Origin: Ligula intestinalis
Taxonomy: Eukaryota; Platyhelminthes; Cestoda; Diphyllobothriidea; Diphyllobothriidae
Length of the DNA: 64,000 bases
Reading direction: 5' to 3'
Assembly: GCA_036362985.1 (NCBI GenBank)
Contig: JAYGXS010000002.1
Coordinates: 9,905,293-9,969,292 of the forward strand
Positions 45,783-56,220 of the stretch are shown one piece after another (within the stretch, counting starts at the first letter, position 1; each line of letters begins with the position of its first letter). The translations under genes and the position numbers were made by a program. Under the pieces are notes generated by a model. It did not search any database. It had not been told where the DNA came from and saw only the letters and a program-made list of their open reading frames with translations.

Positions 45783-46936
45783 TTTGCCCCAAGCCTATTA
45801 AATTTTTTATGTAGCAAATACTGCGTAATTTATTAGATCCATAACATTTCGAGAGCGCTCGTTAGTTGCAGCCACTCCAATGCGTTGAAGAATAACGAAT
45901 AAGTAAAATATAAAATCGAATTGGCACAGAAAGGCCACAGGTCAAAGGCACTAAAGCTTTATGTTAAAGTAAGAAAGTGGCACTAAGGAGCCATTGCCAC
46001 CGTCTGACTCCCAGTCCGCCAGTCAGCCACTTCAAACAACACCAACTGTGCAGACTATGCGGTCCGAGTTATTCACTCATTTGGAAACCCTACAAGCCAC
46101 GGCTTTTACTGTACCATGATAGCTTCAAGGACGTCAACTTGTTTATAAAGAACAAAAAGCGCTGAGCCATCAACATCATTCTCTCTCTCTCTCTTTCACC
46201 TCCAGACTCAGGCCACCGTCCGAAACGGTGAATTGTATGACGAGAGGTGGACGGAGTGATTGATAGGGCCATTAAATCCGTCGGCGCGCGCTACAACACG
46301 ACCCGGCCCCTTGAGACACACTATGATCTTCACAACCAGGGAAAAAAGAAGGAGCCGTCGCCCCCTGCATTCTAAACCGCAGGATATACTTAGCAAGACG
46401 CTGACATGTGGCAATCATCAGCTTAAATGGCAGTCGGACATTTTGCTGCGTTGCAAATTTAAGGAGTACACTACACTGCACAGCACATACTGCATTTATA
46501 ATGATAGAAAACCGCGGAAGTTCACAAATCCACAAATACAGATAATTTGACTTATCCAGTTTCATAGCGCATCTGAGAGCATAATCAGAACCCACTGTTA
46601 AAGTCACATTTTCTGAGGGAACTTGCGACCAGAATACAATGCCAGATGTCGCATAGCAAATTTAAGAGCTTTAAAGCAAAGTTTTCCTGTTACGAATTGG
46701 TATGTAGTAAATACTGCAAAATTTATTGGATCCATAACATTTCGGGAGCGCTCTAATGCGTTGAAGAATAATGACTGAGAAAAATACGAAATTGAATTGG
46801 TACAGAAAGGTTAAAGGTCATAGTCACTGAGGCCAATTGGTGTAGTAAGAAGGTTAAAACAAGGAGGAAGGAGAAACAGAGGAAAATGAGTAACGAGAAA
46901 AAATAACAGGAGCTGAGTAAATCTGAGAGCCGGTTG

Positions 46937-47700
46937 TTACCAAGGCAAGGCTAGGTTAAGCACATTCTCGAACTGTTTGCATAGCTGCAGTTTAGAGCGC
47001 CTTAGATAGGCTGCCTCTATGTAGCGCAAGATTCGAGATGTTCGCGCTCGAATAAGAGCTCGGAATGAGGTTATAAGGTCCACGAAATTACCCATATCCA
47101 GCAAGTGTTCCGCAATAAAGGAACGAGGGGATCGGTTTTCCTGCTTGAATAACCAACTAGGGAGGTGTTCCCTGGCTCTGGCTACCATTTGCCTTTCTGT
47201 TCGCCCTGTGTGCTTGCATGCGCAAGTGCATGTGAATTCATCAACACAATTGGAGGTGGCGTGCAATGGTAAGACATCCATCGCACTAGGAATTGGAAGG
47301 GGCTTAGAAGGAGAGCAGATTATGAGCTCAGCGGCGTAATAGGTTCTTTCTAAGGCCTTGAGCAAACGCCTCTTGCTAGTGTTTAAAATGTTATCACCCT
47401 TAAAGGGCAAGGATTCAACTACTGGATGGTTAGAGGCAAACATTTGCTCATTTTCGGCCGTAAGGCTTTACTATATTTGTCTTTAAACTGAGGTGATATC
47501 CACGATCCCGTAAGGTATCTTTGACACAGCCTAATTCTCCGTCCAAAGTAAAAACAGAACAGATTTTTCTAGTCCTCTGGAAATGGGTACATACCAAGTT
47601 ACGTTTCTATTGAATGGGAATAAAACTTAGATAATGTAAGTGCTGACCTTTCGAGGTATTCTTGTGGACGATCCTCCGTGAAATGCAGCCATCGGTCAGC
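46937..47700 (-). pseudogene. PLE RT-to-endonuclease linker and GIY-YIG domain
   Basis: A 168-codon open frame (46937-47443) reads KRRLLKALERTYYAAELIIC, then DEFTCTCACKHTGRTERQMV, AREHLPSWL, SPRSFIAEHLLDMGNFVDL and RTSRILRYIEAAYLRRSKLQ. The CTC.C...GRTER...R..EHLP..L pattern is the PLE GIY-YIG signature. Tyr-Ile has become His-Thr before GRTER, removing the second catalytic tyrosine, although the conserved Arg and the Glu of YIEAAYLRR remain. Upstream, other frames to about 47700 give FHRTRKICSVFTLDGELGCV, the region just after RT. RT itself is absent; the frame is long but a key residue is lost. Confidence 0.7.
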
Positions 47701-47943
47701 CTGGACTAGTGGACGCCTAAACCAGACCTATGCAAACAGTTGGAGCATGTGCTTACCCTAGCCTTGCCTTGGTAACAACAGGCACCCAGATTTGTACATT
47801 CGTTTGTCCCCTTTTTCCCGTAACTCATTTTCCTTCTTACTTCACCAGTTAGTTTTTGTGGCTATGATGTGTAACCTTTCTGTACCAATTCCATTTTATA
47901 TCTTTCTCATTCATTATTCTTCAACGCACTGGAGTGGCTGCAA

Positions 47944-47970
47944 CTGATGAGCGCTCCCGAAATGTTATGG
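47944..47970 (+). ncRNA. Possible vestige of a hammerhead core, PLE family 3
   Basis: CTGATGA (47944-47950) is followed after eight bases by GAAA (47959-47962) and then TGTTATGG. The spacing is conserved between arms, but the eight bases cannot make a proper helix II. I regard this as weak. Confidence 0.2.
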
Positions 47971-48575
47971 ATCCAATAAATTTTGCAGTATTTGCTACAT
48001 ACCAATTCGTAACAGGAAAACTTTGCTTTAAAGCTCTTAAATTTGCTATGCGACATCTGGCATTGTATTCTGGTCGCAAGTTCCCTCAGAAAATGTGACT
48101 TTAATAGTAGGTTCTGATTATGCTCCCAGATGTGCTATGAAATTGGAGAAGTAAAATTATCTGTATTTGTGGATTTGTGAACTTCCGCGGTTTTCTATCA
48201 TTATAAATGCAGTATGTGCTGTGCAGTGTAGTGTACTCCTTAAATTTGCACCGCAGCAAAATGTCCGACTGCCATTTAAGCTGATGATTGCCACGTGTCA
48301 GCGTCTTGCTAAGTATATCCTGCGGTTTACAATGCAGGGGGCGACGGCTCCTTCTTTTTTCCCTGGTTGTGAAGATCATAGTGTGTCTCAAGGGGCCGGG
48401 TCGTGTTGTAGCGCGTGCCGATGGATTTACCGGCCCTATCAATCACTCCGTCCACCTCTCGTCATACAATTCACCGTTTCGGACGGTGGCCTGAGGCTGG
48501 AGCTGAAAGAGAGAGAATGATGTTAATGGTTCAGCGCCTTTTGTCCATTATAAACATTCTGACGTCCTTGAAGCT

Positions 48576-48994
48576 GTAGTACACGAAGTAATAGAAGATG
48601 AATGTATCCCAACGGTTATAAGCTAGTAGATAAGATCAGCTGTTGAAGGCCAGAGTGCTAGGGACAATTTACTTAAGTGTAGAAAGAGTGGAATATTAGT
48701 TATAGGTAAGTGACTCTCAGACGAGTGCAGTCCAGCCATGAGCGGCCGGATCCCAGAGTCGCATTCTGGCGGGTATATTCGCCGGGTCCGAATGTCTGCA
48801 ACCGATCGTAAGGTAACCGGTTCCGGGATTCTCTGACCGTAAGCAATTCCCGCATTAAGGTCCTTTGTAGACCGGCCTTGGAACGTAATTGGCTAGTTAA
48901 GACAGACAGGGTGGGCACGCGCTGGTGGACACGAGAGCCAGACGTGTGGCTTGCCCCAGCCGCGTGCGATGAAAGCATGACTTAGGATACGAGG
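48576..48994. other. Insertion splitting the right arm of the PLE foldback
   Basis: Arm homology stops at 'cttgaagct' and resumes at 'gatatcatggtacagt', where the left arm is continuous. The inserted ~420 bp has no domain and no match elsewhere in the window. Confidence 0.55.
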
Positions 48995-49165
48995 TAGCTA
49001 CAATGATATCATGGTACAGTAAAAGTCGTCGCTTAGATGGCTACCAACTGACGGAATAACTCGGACCGTGCATGGTCAGCACAGTGTGTGTGTTGTGGGA
49101 AATGGCTGGCTGGCGGACTGGGAGTCAGACTGTGGCAATGGCCCCTTAGTGCGGCCTTTATGGTG

Positions 49166-49734
49166 CTCCCACTCAGCTGAGGATCCGAGCCGCCCACAAA
49201 TTTGCTGTTAATTTCTGCTTATTATGGCCCACAATGTGTAGGTATGCGCTCTCTCCCAAACCCCATCTTCTTGACCTTGCCTTGACACCGGATCCAGAAA
49301 GGGGAGGGGGAAGAGAGTGAGATAAATGCAGAGCAAGCCTACTCTTACAATAATCCGGTTCATGTTCTCGTCCCTGCAACATCCTTTTTGTGTAGCACAC
49401 GGTGCACATTGTCAAAATCGATGGTCATATCCTAGGGTGGGAATACCACAAAATATGAAGGAAAACAAAATGCATTAAAAACCTCCTACTTTGAACAATT
49501 GAAAGCTTAACCTGGAACTGTTTTTTCGATCAGGTAAGACCTAAAATTATTGAGGAATTCAAAGAAGGTACGTTAAAGATGACTTCTTGCTCATTCCCCC
49601 AGTTAGTTCTTTCGAGATTATCCAAAAAGGACTTTTATATCCGCCTAAACGGGACACGGAAATAGCAATGCTCTGTCTACTTAAAATAAGTAGCATTATG
49701 GTAAATTTCAGGAAGGGTAAATATTCTCCTGTCT
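49166..49734. other. No gene; weak R3/R4-like motifs
   Basis: 'gcagagcaagcctactctta' and 'cacggtgcacattgtcaaaa' around 49330-49425 loosely resemble R4 and R3. The rest is unmatched. Confidence 0.35.
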
Positions 49735-49925
49735 TAACCCTTGTACTTATCGTACCATGAAGCAAAACTTTAACCGTAATATTAACCCTAGCTTTACTAT
49801 GGACCTAAACCCCACAGTTAACACGAATCCAAGCCTCAACTCTTACAATACTCCAGACTATAGTCCTTACACGGACCTTCACACCAATCTTAAACTTGGC
49901 TGTTAACCTAACCCTAACCTTAAGC
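49735..49925 (-). repeat. Degenerate CCCTAA-like tract
   Basis: Strings such as 'atattaaccctagcttt', 'gacctaaaccccacagttaa' and 'taacctaaccctaacctta' give a loose telomere-like periodicity. Only the last ~20 bp approach perfect (CCTAAC) repeats. Confidence 0.45.
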
Positions 49926-50290
49926 TTATTTCCCCATAATTTGGCAAACATACAAGTCATCTTTACTGAAGAGTCAAATTGAATGGTTGAATTTAACTTA
50001 ATAGGTAAAAATAACTAAAGGAGTAACAGAGGAATGAAGTTATATGGGTGAATTTTGAGAAGATAATTGGTCTTAGACATATCTAACAAAATAATTGAGG
50101 GAGATTAATGGAAAATATGAATAAAGAAAGAAGAGAGATAAAGATTCTCCTCTAATTAGGAAAGGTGGAAATAAAACCCGTGTACATGCTTTCTAGACTA
50201 AATGTTGACGCGTAAAACTCTTTAAAATTGGTCACAAACGGTGATTTGACAAATGGGGTCTCTCAATTGAGGGATACTTAAAGGGTCACA
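49926..50290. other. No recognised feature
   Basis: AT-rich sequence without family match. Confidence 0.4.
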
Positions 50291-50571
50291 TTAACACTTT
50301 GACTGCGACGTGCGCCATATGTGGTACATGCATTCAAAAATATAACTATTAAAAAATCATATATGACGTCAACGAGGGTCATCTCCTTATGAACGCTTGA
50401 AAGAGTGTAGATAAAAAGGATTATAAAAGCATATAATAAGGTCATAAACGTTAATCAGAGAAAAATAAGTAGTACATATCAAGCAAAAGTTGTTCACTGG
50501 AGTTATCCAGATTTAAACACGTCGCACCAAGGGCATACAGGCTATTCTGGGAGTCGCAGTCAAAGTGTTCA
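50291..50571. mobile_element. piggyBac-like MITE
   Basis: A 273-bp unit (50295-50567) is bounded by perfect 15-bp inverted repeats, CACTTTGACTGCGAC and its complement. It is flanked by TTAA on the left (50291-50294) and TTCA on the right (50568-50571), one change from a TTAA duplication. TTAA targets are characteristic of piggyBac-type elements. The interior is AT-rich with no ORF, so it is non-autonomous. Confidence 0.68.
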
Positions 50572-51423
50572 GACACTCTGTCCCCCTAACTGGCAAACTC
50601 CCAGACCGTGATAATTTTTGCACCGCGACAGTTTCAAAACTCCACAGATCAGTCTCGTTCCCTCTGCCCTCGCTCGCTGTCTAGACAAGGGACACAGCCA
50701 GAGAAAGCAACCAATCAAGTGAAGCAAAGGCTGTGAAATCAGCTGCCTTGCGGGCGGAAAAGGGACTGGACCCTAGCGGGTTAATCCCTAGGGGGGAGGG
50801 GCAACTTATCGCTCATAAAACAGGCAGACGTGGTAAGTGAGGAGGACCATCGATGTAGGGTATATAATTGATGCGGGAACAGTGTAGGAACGTGGGGTTA
50901 AAAGGCAAGAAAAAGCATGTTTCAGCAGACTGCATTTTGGTTAGTTCGTCTGATTAGATCACGGGCGATAAAATACATTTTCCATTTGCTACGTAACTAC
51001 AGTTGAGCCTCGGGTGACGAGCAGTTCCATCTACGAGTATTTAATATAGCGACCGAGCCACTGGTAGGAAACTTAGCTCGATTGATGAGCTTCCGTCAAT
51101 AGGTGTGTGTGTGTGCCTGTGTACGACGTTGAGTCTTGCTCATCCGTTGCCTGCAGTAAATCAGTGAATTCGTGTAGTTTCATTGGCTGCTTTTCGCACT
51201 AAGAGTGTTCAACATAACGAGTGCGATGCCGGAACGGATTGAAATCGTTAACCGAGGTTCCACTGCACTCAACCGATTTCCAATACTTGCATAAATTCAA
51301 CCACACTTCCTAAAAGATGCTCAACATTTGTTTTTAGCCAATATGTCCACAGCCATTTTTTCAGTGTTTGCTTGTGGGGAGAAAGAGTGAGGTTGACGGC
51401 GTGTTAGCTTCCTTTACGAAACA
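50572..51423. other. No recognised feature
   Basis: A TG microsatellite lies near 51103-51114. No domain or repeat match. Confidence 0.42.
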
Positions 51424-52004
51424 CCGGCAAAAGTAACCTATGTAGGCCCACTCATATACCCCTAGTCCCAGCATTTTGTCCTGCAAAAACGGTGATTACA
51501 GAGTTTTTAGGGGTAGAGAAATAGGATAAGCAGAGAAGGGAATTTTTAGAAATAAGTATGAAGTGAAAAGCAATGTAGTCAAAGTTGCTTCTCGTGGCCG
51601 CTGGGCGTAAGTTATTCCGCATGTAAATTGAAGGTGTTTGCGGGCTTCGCGCCGCTGACTATACTAATCTAACTCCAGAATGGTAAGTTGAACCTCAGAT
51701 AAGTTGAAGTAGACGACCTCCTAAATACAATTTCAATTTTTCTGGAAATTTAAGAAACCTGCAATTTGATAATTGGGTTTTTCCGCAATGAGTTAAACGA
51801 TAATACAGATTAGGAAAATTTACAGATATAAATCAACAACACTTCCAAGTACAGTAAAATAAAAATGCATTTAGCATTTGTTAAAGTATATTTCACTGCG
51901 TGTCCTAATTCTCCACCCATAAAACCTTATAACCACCGTTTTCGTAGGAAAACATGCAGGAGGTAAGGGTTAATGAGTGGGCCTACATAAGCTACTGCTG
52001 CCGA
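51424..52004. mobile_element. Long-TIR MITE-like element, copy 3
   Basis: Ends begin CCGGCAAAAGTAACCTATGT and close with the diverged complement 'acataagctactgctgccg'. TIRs are about 110-120 bp and include CTATGTAGGCCCACTCAT and 'ctgcaaaaacggtgatta'. The interior follows copy 2 but has about 80 extra bp near 51720-51800 that copy 1 also partly carries. No transposase present. Confidence 0.7.
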
Positions 52005-52600
52005 AGCATCTACCGCGAGGTGACGCTATACATAAAATGATGGGCACAACTTGTGCTCCTCAATGGTTGAGGAACAGCAAGGCCCCTAAAATTAGATGAG
52101 AGAGAAAAGTGGGTGACCACTCTCAAACCGGTAAAAACTTCGTTTGCAAGCTTACTTCTAAAGTGCGGCCGAATGAGTGCTGTACTGAGTACACACGAAA
52201 GTGCGCGAAAGGAAAAATATAAAATGAAACTACAAAGAGGTAGCTCAAGACAACAACCATGCCTTATGGCACAGAGTTTTTCATACTCCGGCCTCTATTG
52301 GTGTCTAAAAACGAGTTCTACAAGGTCCTCATAAATTTTTGAAAATGCAACTATGACTGTGCACCATCGTGGTAAATAGTTTTACTACGAAGGAGACAAT
52401 CACGGGGATTTGTTTTTCATATTCTGTTTGACTACACGGTACTGTCTGCTGAGTAGGTAAAGTGTAGACTTGAACCGTTGACTGCCTTTCCCTGTTTTAT
52501 TTTTTGGTCAACATATATGCGCGTTGGAATTTCTTGCACGCACACTGAGTCGCTTTTTCGAGCAAGTTAACATAAATATTTTTCTAACGTACAATTTTAG
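52005..52600. other. No recognised feature
   Basis: A 73-codon frame at 52113-52334 is unsupported. Nothing else seen. Confidence 0.4.
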
Positions 52601-52820
52601 CACATCGGTACCCAACCCCACAACACGTGCGCCCATTGTCAAAGACGTGATGATCCATTCACGCGCCCATCGTGGGAGTGAAACAAACGGGAGTGGGGAG
52701 CGTATAATTCAGCTGGAAAAGCGTGGAGTTGCGAAGGAGGAAATAGATTTTGTTGCCGGGGACGCGGAGGAGCGGAACTTCCGAGATTTAAGATCAAAAA
52801 AGTGCGGGAATGCTGGATAG
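52601..52820 (+). CDS. Weak candidate exon, unknown function
   Basis: After a good-looking 3' splice context ('ttctaacgtacaattttag'), a frame runs as SVPNPTTRAPIVKDVMIHSR, ERIIQLEKRGVAKEEIDFVA, GDAEERNFRDLRSKKC and stops at about 52820. The composition is polar and protein-like and local GC is higher than around it. No domain, partner exon or polyadenylation signal was found. Confidence 0.2.
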
Positions 52821-53284
52821 AGCAAGCCTATTTAAGTCCTCTACTGGCAGAGGAGTGAACAGTAAAGATGCCTTCACTGAGGCTGAGATGACTAGATTGT
52901 GGATTTTATGATAAGCTAATGCTCTAAAAATAACTGCAATACTCTACTTGACGCCAGTTAATGACCAGTTCCGGCGTGCTTCGCCAGGGCAGAAGTCGAG
53001 AACTTTCTCCCCGCCAGCGAAACCCAACCAGCGCTGTGCTCTCCAAGCGCAATTAGGCCTCAGTGCGTCCTCACCATTTTCAAGTTATAATCTTTCATGG
53101 GAATTAAGGGGCATATTGTGCAGACTTTTTTTCCGAAGGGTATAAAACAGCGGTGAATTGGAGTAAGCGCTCTTCACGCGAATTGAACTGAACCATACTT
53201 TGTCACGGTGGAGGATCTTTTAAGAAACTAATAACCGTGCGTGAAATAGACTTTTTCATCCTGACAGAACGGATAAATATGAGA
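52821..53284. other. No recognised gene; isolated TATA-like TATAAAAC near 53140
   Basis: The TATA-like site has no visible downstream gene. No repeat match. Confidence 0.3.
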
Positions 53285-53530
53285 GCTTGATTCACTTGAC
53301 CCAGTCGTGAACAATTCGTGGTCTCACTGGGAATCGAAGGCATTGCGCAGCCAACGCCCTATCATTGAGCTAGGAGGCTAAACAAGAGCCGTGAATTTAA
53401 TCACACTTGCATCGATTTTACCCACCCAACCTACTGCTCGTACGGAATCTACCATTAAAAGGACTGCAAGCTGACTTCCCGGGCAGGATTTTCGAAGAAA
53501 TCACCTAGAATCCACTAGAATGACTGCTAG
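53285..53530 (-). repeat. SINE-A copy
   Basis: The minus-strand head (about 53310-53385; TAGCTCAATGATAGGGCGTT) is followed by the middle segment ('cggctcttgtttagcc', 'gggaagtcagcttgcagtcc', 'ggtagattccgtacgagcag'). It abuts another minus-strand copy, so two units lie in tandem. Confidence 0.62.
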
Positions 53531-53539
53531 ACTCACTTA

Positions 53540-53785
53540 ATCGTTAGGGGGTTTTGGCAGATTTACTTAATTTAGTTAACCACATTGTGCGAAGTTTGCG
53601 GCCTCGATGGGGGTCGAACCCACACAGCAGGGAAGGCTTTTGCGCAGCCAACGCTCTACAGCCGAGCTACGATGCCCACCACGAGCCACCGAGGCCACAA
53701 ATTTTTCACAATTGAAACCAACTGAACCAATGGAACAATTAAACCAGGCAAATCTGCCAACCTCTCCCCCTAACAATATGAGATT
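53540..53785. repeat. SINE-A copy with an opposed second tail
   Basis: The minus strand carries a full head (GTAGCTCGGCTGTAGAGCGT; GTGGGTTCGACCCCC) and tail to about 53540 ('aatctgccaaaaccccct'). At 53690-53785 a second tail runs on the plus strand ('gccacaaatttttcacaat', 'caaatctgccaacctctcc'). The pair meets head to head. Confidence 0.65.
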
Positions 53786-54390
53786 GACTTGGTCCATTCT
53801 CTTAGAACTAATCTGACTACCCTAAATTAAAAGGGCTTAGTGGTTCATCTGACCTGAGACTATAACCTTCATGCTCGATATTTCAAAATAAGTGCAATTT
53901 TTCAGATTTAAAAGAATTCGATATGTTGAAGCGTTTGGAGCACACAAGCTGCAAGAGATGCAGAGATGTAGTTTCGAATAAGTGAGTGCACCTCTGACAA
54001 TGATGGATGACACTTTCGGGGATCCAAACCCCCTACCTCGGCGCCGCCATCATTAGTGTATGGTCTTTGTTCTAGCTGACGTTCGTTCATCCACTGCGTG
54101 TCCGAAGCTTACATTACGAGCTGAAGCTGTGTATACGCACGCGCGCGCTAACAATGAAGACAATCAGGCCTAAAATTAATTAGTTCAAGCGTATCTCGAT
54201 AAAAATCCTTGGCCTAGCTCCAATTCACCAGTACAATCGACAGACCTTGCAGTCAACTTATCAGACACGACCTGACCCTGTCTACAGGAGGCATCCTGAC
54301 CGCAGTCAAGCTATTGTATTGTATTGTGTAATTTTTCTGTACAGAATAACTTCATTCTTCTGGTCGTCCTTTATCTTCCGTGTGGTCTTA
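53786..54390. other. No recognised feature
   Basis: A short CG dinucleotide run lies near 54138-54148. No domain. Confidence 0.4.
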
Positions 54391-54394
54391 TCGC

Positions 54395-54645
54395 AGGGAG
54401 TTAAGCAAGTTAAACCCTAGCAACTGCGATCTTCTGGCCCGGTTCCTTAAGAGAAGGGAAGTCATGGGAACGCCAGTATGGTAGGAATAGTTAATTCTCT
54501 ACGGAAGGAATTAAGAGAAGGCATTAAGTAATTGACTGGCAGACGACCGCACAACCGCAGGCCAGCAGACGGCGTCTGAAGTGATGTCCGCTCGGCATTC
54601 GTCACATGAGGTCCCCTGTAAGTCAGCCTGTGATTGGCTGTTCCA
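54395..54645 (-). repeat. Repeat R4, copy E (first half, inverted)
   Basis: On the minus strand: 'gtcgtctgccagtcaatta', 'ggaaccgggccagaagatcg', 'cagttgctagggtttaactt'. It is the only R4 copy outside 37-42.5 kb and the only one on the minus strand. Confidence 0.52.
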
Positions 54646-55004
54646 GAGGCCGGAAATAGCTAGCGTTCTTAAGTGTGCGTTCGACTGGAGCTAGTCACTA
54701 CAACCTAACGACCGCGCTGATTGAAGTACGCCGTATATTATAACCTGAACATCCCCTAACATTAGATAACGTCTAACTATATAATGAAAAAAGAGATACT
54801 CAAACACCTTCTGGGTAAATAAAACTCTGTTCTACCAGTTAGGATAGGCACTACCCATTCGAATCTGGACGTCGCTGAGAAACTCACAGGTAAAAGACTG
54901 GATGAACCATCTTTATGTCCTGACCAGAAGATATACGGTAGAGGGTAGTTAAAAAGAAAAAAATAGCGAAGGTTTAGGCAAAGGATTGCACCCCAGGTAT
55001 GTGT
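54646..55004. other. No recognised feature
   Basis: No repeat or gene signal noted. Confidence 0.4.
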
Positions 55005-55049
55005 ACAGGAGACAAAGGCGTTTCGATCACCTTAATCATAATTTTATAT

Positions 55050-55091
55050 TTCTGAGCTGTCGGGCTCTTGCAGGAGTCCACCGTCAGAGAT
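55050..55091 (-). ncRNA. Hammerhead-ribozyme-like motif, family 2, left arm
   Basis: The minus strand reads TCT (helix I), CTGACGG, TGGACTCCTGCAAGAGCCC with a GG-CTC/GAG-CC hairpin, GACAGCTC, then AGA closing helix I. Two single changes (CTGACGA to CTGACGG, GAAA to GACA) would impair cleavage. Confidence 0.52.
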
Positions 55092-55156
55092 AAACCGTCA
55101 ACGGTTCATTGGCTCCTGTTCCGTATAACTTTTGCTCATTTTTCGTTGATGGTTTA

Positions 55157-55196
55157 TCTTTGACGATGGACTTCCGCAAGAGCCTGACAGCTAAGA
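55157..55196 (+). ncRNA. Hammerhead-ribozyme-like motif, family 2, right arm
   Basis: The plus strand reads TCT, TTGACGA, TGGACTTCCGCAAGAGCCT, GACAGCTA, AGA. Helix I is kept, the core has three changes, and helix II is weaker. It is the inverted partner of 55050-55091. Confidence 0.48.
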
Positions 55197-55235
55197 AGAA
55201 TAAAATTACGATTCCGGTGATCGAAATGGCTTCAC

Positions 55236-55799
55236 CTTTTATTAGCAAAGGTTTTGGGTGGATAGTCACACTGCTCAGATAGTTATCTATCATCCTCGAT
55301 CGGATATGAAAACGTAGTTATTTATAGTATTGATGCTTATACAAAACAAATCTGTCCATTAACACTTTTATCATGGACGCGAAAAAGAGCACTCCAATTG
55401 CACCCTGCAAGTCAGATATGTATGTATCATTTGGACCCAAGATTGTTATGTGGCCAGAATGTGTGCGGTTCTCAAAGTTGCAGACATAATCCTCTTGTCC
55501 TCCTCTTAACCCAGCCTCCCAGAGTGCATTTAGCCGGTTTTAAATATATGAGTTTTGACTGGAAACTCCGATCTAGGACCAAAAGTATATTACGAAGACG
55601 ACTGAAATACAGAGGCATTGAGAAAAAAGGAAATCCAGTTTCAACAGCAAGGCAGAATATTTATGGTTCTTCCTTGATACTCTCTTCAAGTGCTCTCTCT
55701 CTCTCTTTGATTAAATTTGACCTTCATAATCTAGAGATCTTTCTACGCTCCCTTCAAGTAGACCAAATTGAGGCCGTGAACTGCTGTTTATAATAATGA
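55236..55799. other. No accepted gene; 131-codon frame of doubtful status
   Basis: A plus-strand frame from 55398 to 55793 stays open for 131 codons but crosses a CT microsatellite (near 55688-55707) and shows no domain, signal peptide or splice context. I do not call it a gene. Confidence 0.35.
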
Positions 55800-56105
55800 C
55801 CATTCAGTTGACCCAAGTGGGTAAAATGCGGGGCCTCGATTGGAGTCCAATCCACAGAGCGGGAAAAGCTTCTGCGCATTCAACGCTCTACCACTGAACT
55901 ACGAGGCTCACTGTGAGCTGTGAATTTAATCACGCTTCCATCGATTTTATGCGCACAAGTTATGGAATTCACCATTGTGTAGCAGCAAGCTGACTGCCTA
56001 GGCAAAATTTCCTAAGCAATAATCTAGAATCCACCAGAAAGACTACTAGACTCACTTTCTTGTTAGGGGTGGGGGGGGCTGTTGGCAGCTTTGCTTACTT
56101 CAGTT
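55800..56105 (-). repeat. SINE-A copy
   Basis: The minus-strand head (about 55830-55912; GTAGTTCAGTGGTAGAGCGT, GTGGATTGGACTCC) is followed by the middle segment ('taggcagtcagcttgctgc', 'ggtgaattccataac') down to about 55950-56060. The next tail begins at 56060-56105 across a poly-G run. Confidence 0.65.
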
Positions 56106-56220
56106 GAACAAATTGTAAAAAATTCGTGGCCTCGGTCGAAAATGGGTCAACCGAATTCAACAAACCTGCCAACCCCCCACCCCCTCCCAACAATTAAGTG
56201 AGCCTAGTAGTCATTCTGGT

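Larger units (their letters stand above)
45783..49165. mobile_element. Large PLE family 3 foldback
   Basis: Left arm (about 45965-46987) and right arm (47729-48575 plus 48995-49165) are inverted copies about 0.9-1 kb long. They enclose a 740-bp core with PLE coding sequence. Arm landmarks are 'gcgctacaacacgacccgg', 'ggagccgtcgccccctgca' and 'caatcatcagcttaaatggc', with complements on the right. At 45783-45955 lies an extra direct copy of the inner left-arm segment 46708-46835. The right arm is split by about 420 bp of unmatched DNA (48576-48994). Confidence 0.72.
55005..55235. mobile_element. PLE family 2 termini as a head-to-head foldback
   Basis: Left arm about 55019-55101 and right arm about 55145-55230 are inverted copies around a 43-bp centre. 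Outer parts read CGTTTCGATCACC and its diverged complement; inner parts carry the ribozyme-like cores. The same sequence is solo at 4.7 kb. No coding sequence is present. Confidence 0.65.

Noticed and set aside
47944..47970. A true hammerhead ribozyme in PLE family 3
   Set aside because: CTGATGA and GAAA are present but only eight bases separate them and no helix II forms. Kept only as a low-confidence vestige.
49735..49925. Telomere or chromosome end
   Set aside because: The repeats are heavily diverged, short and surrounded by ordinary sequence.
55398..55793. 131-codon plus-strand frame
   Set aside because: No domain, signal peptide or splice context, and it includes a CT microsatellite translated as Ser/Leu runs.
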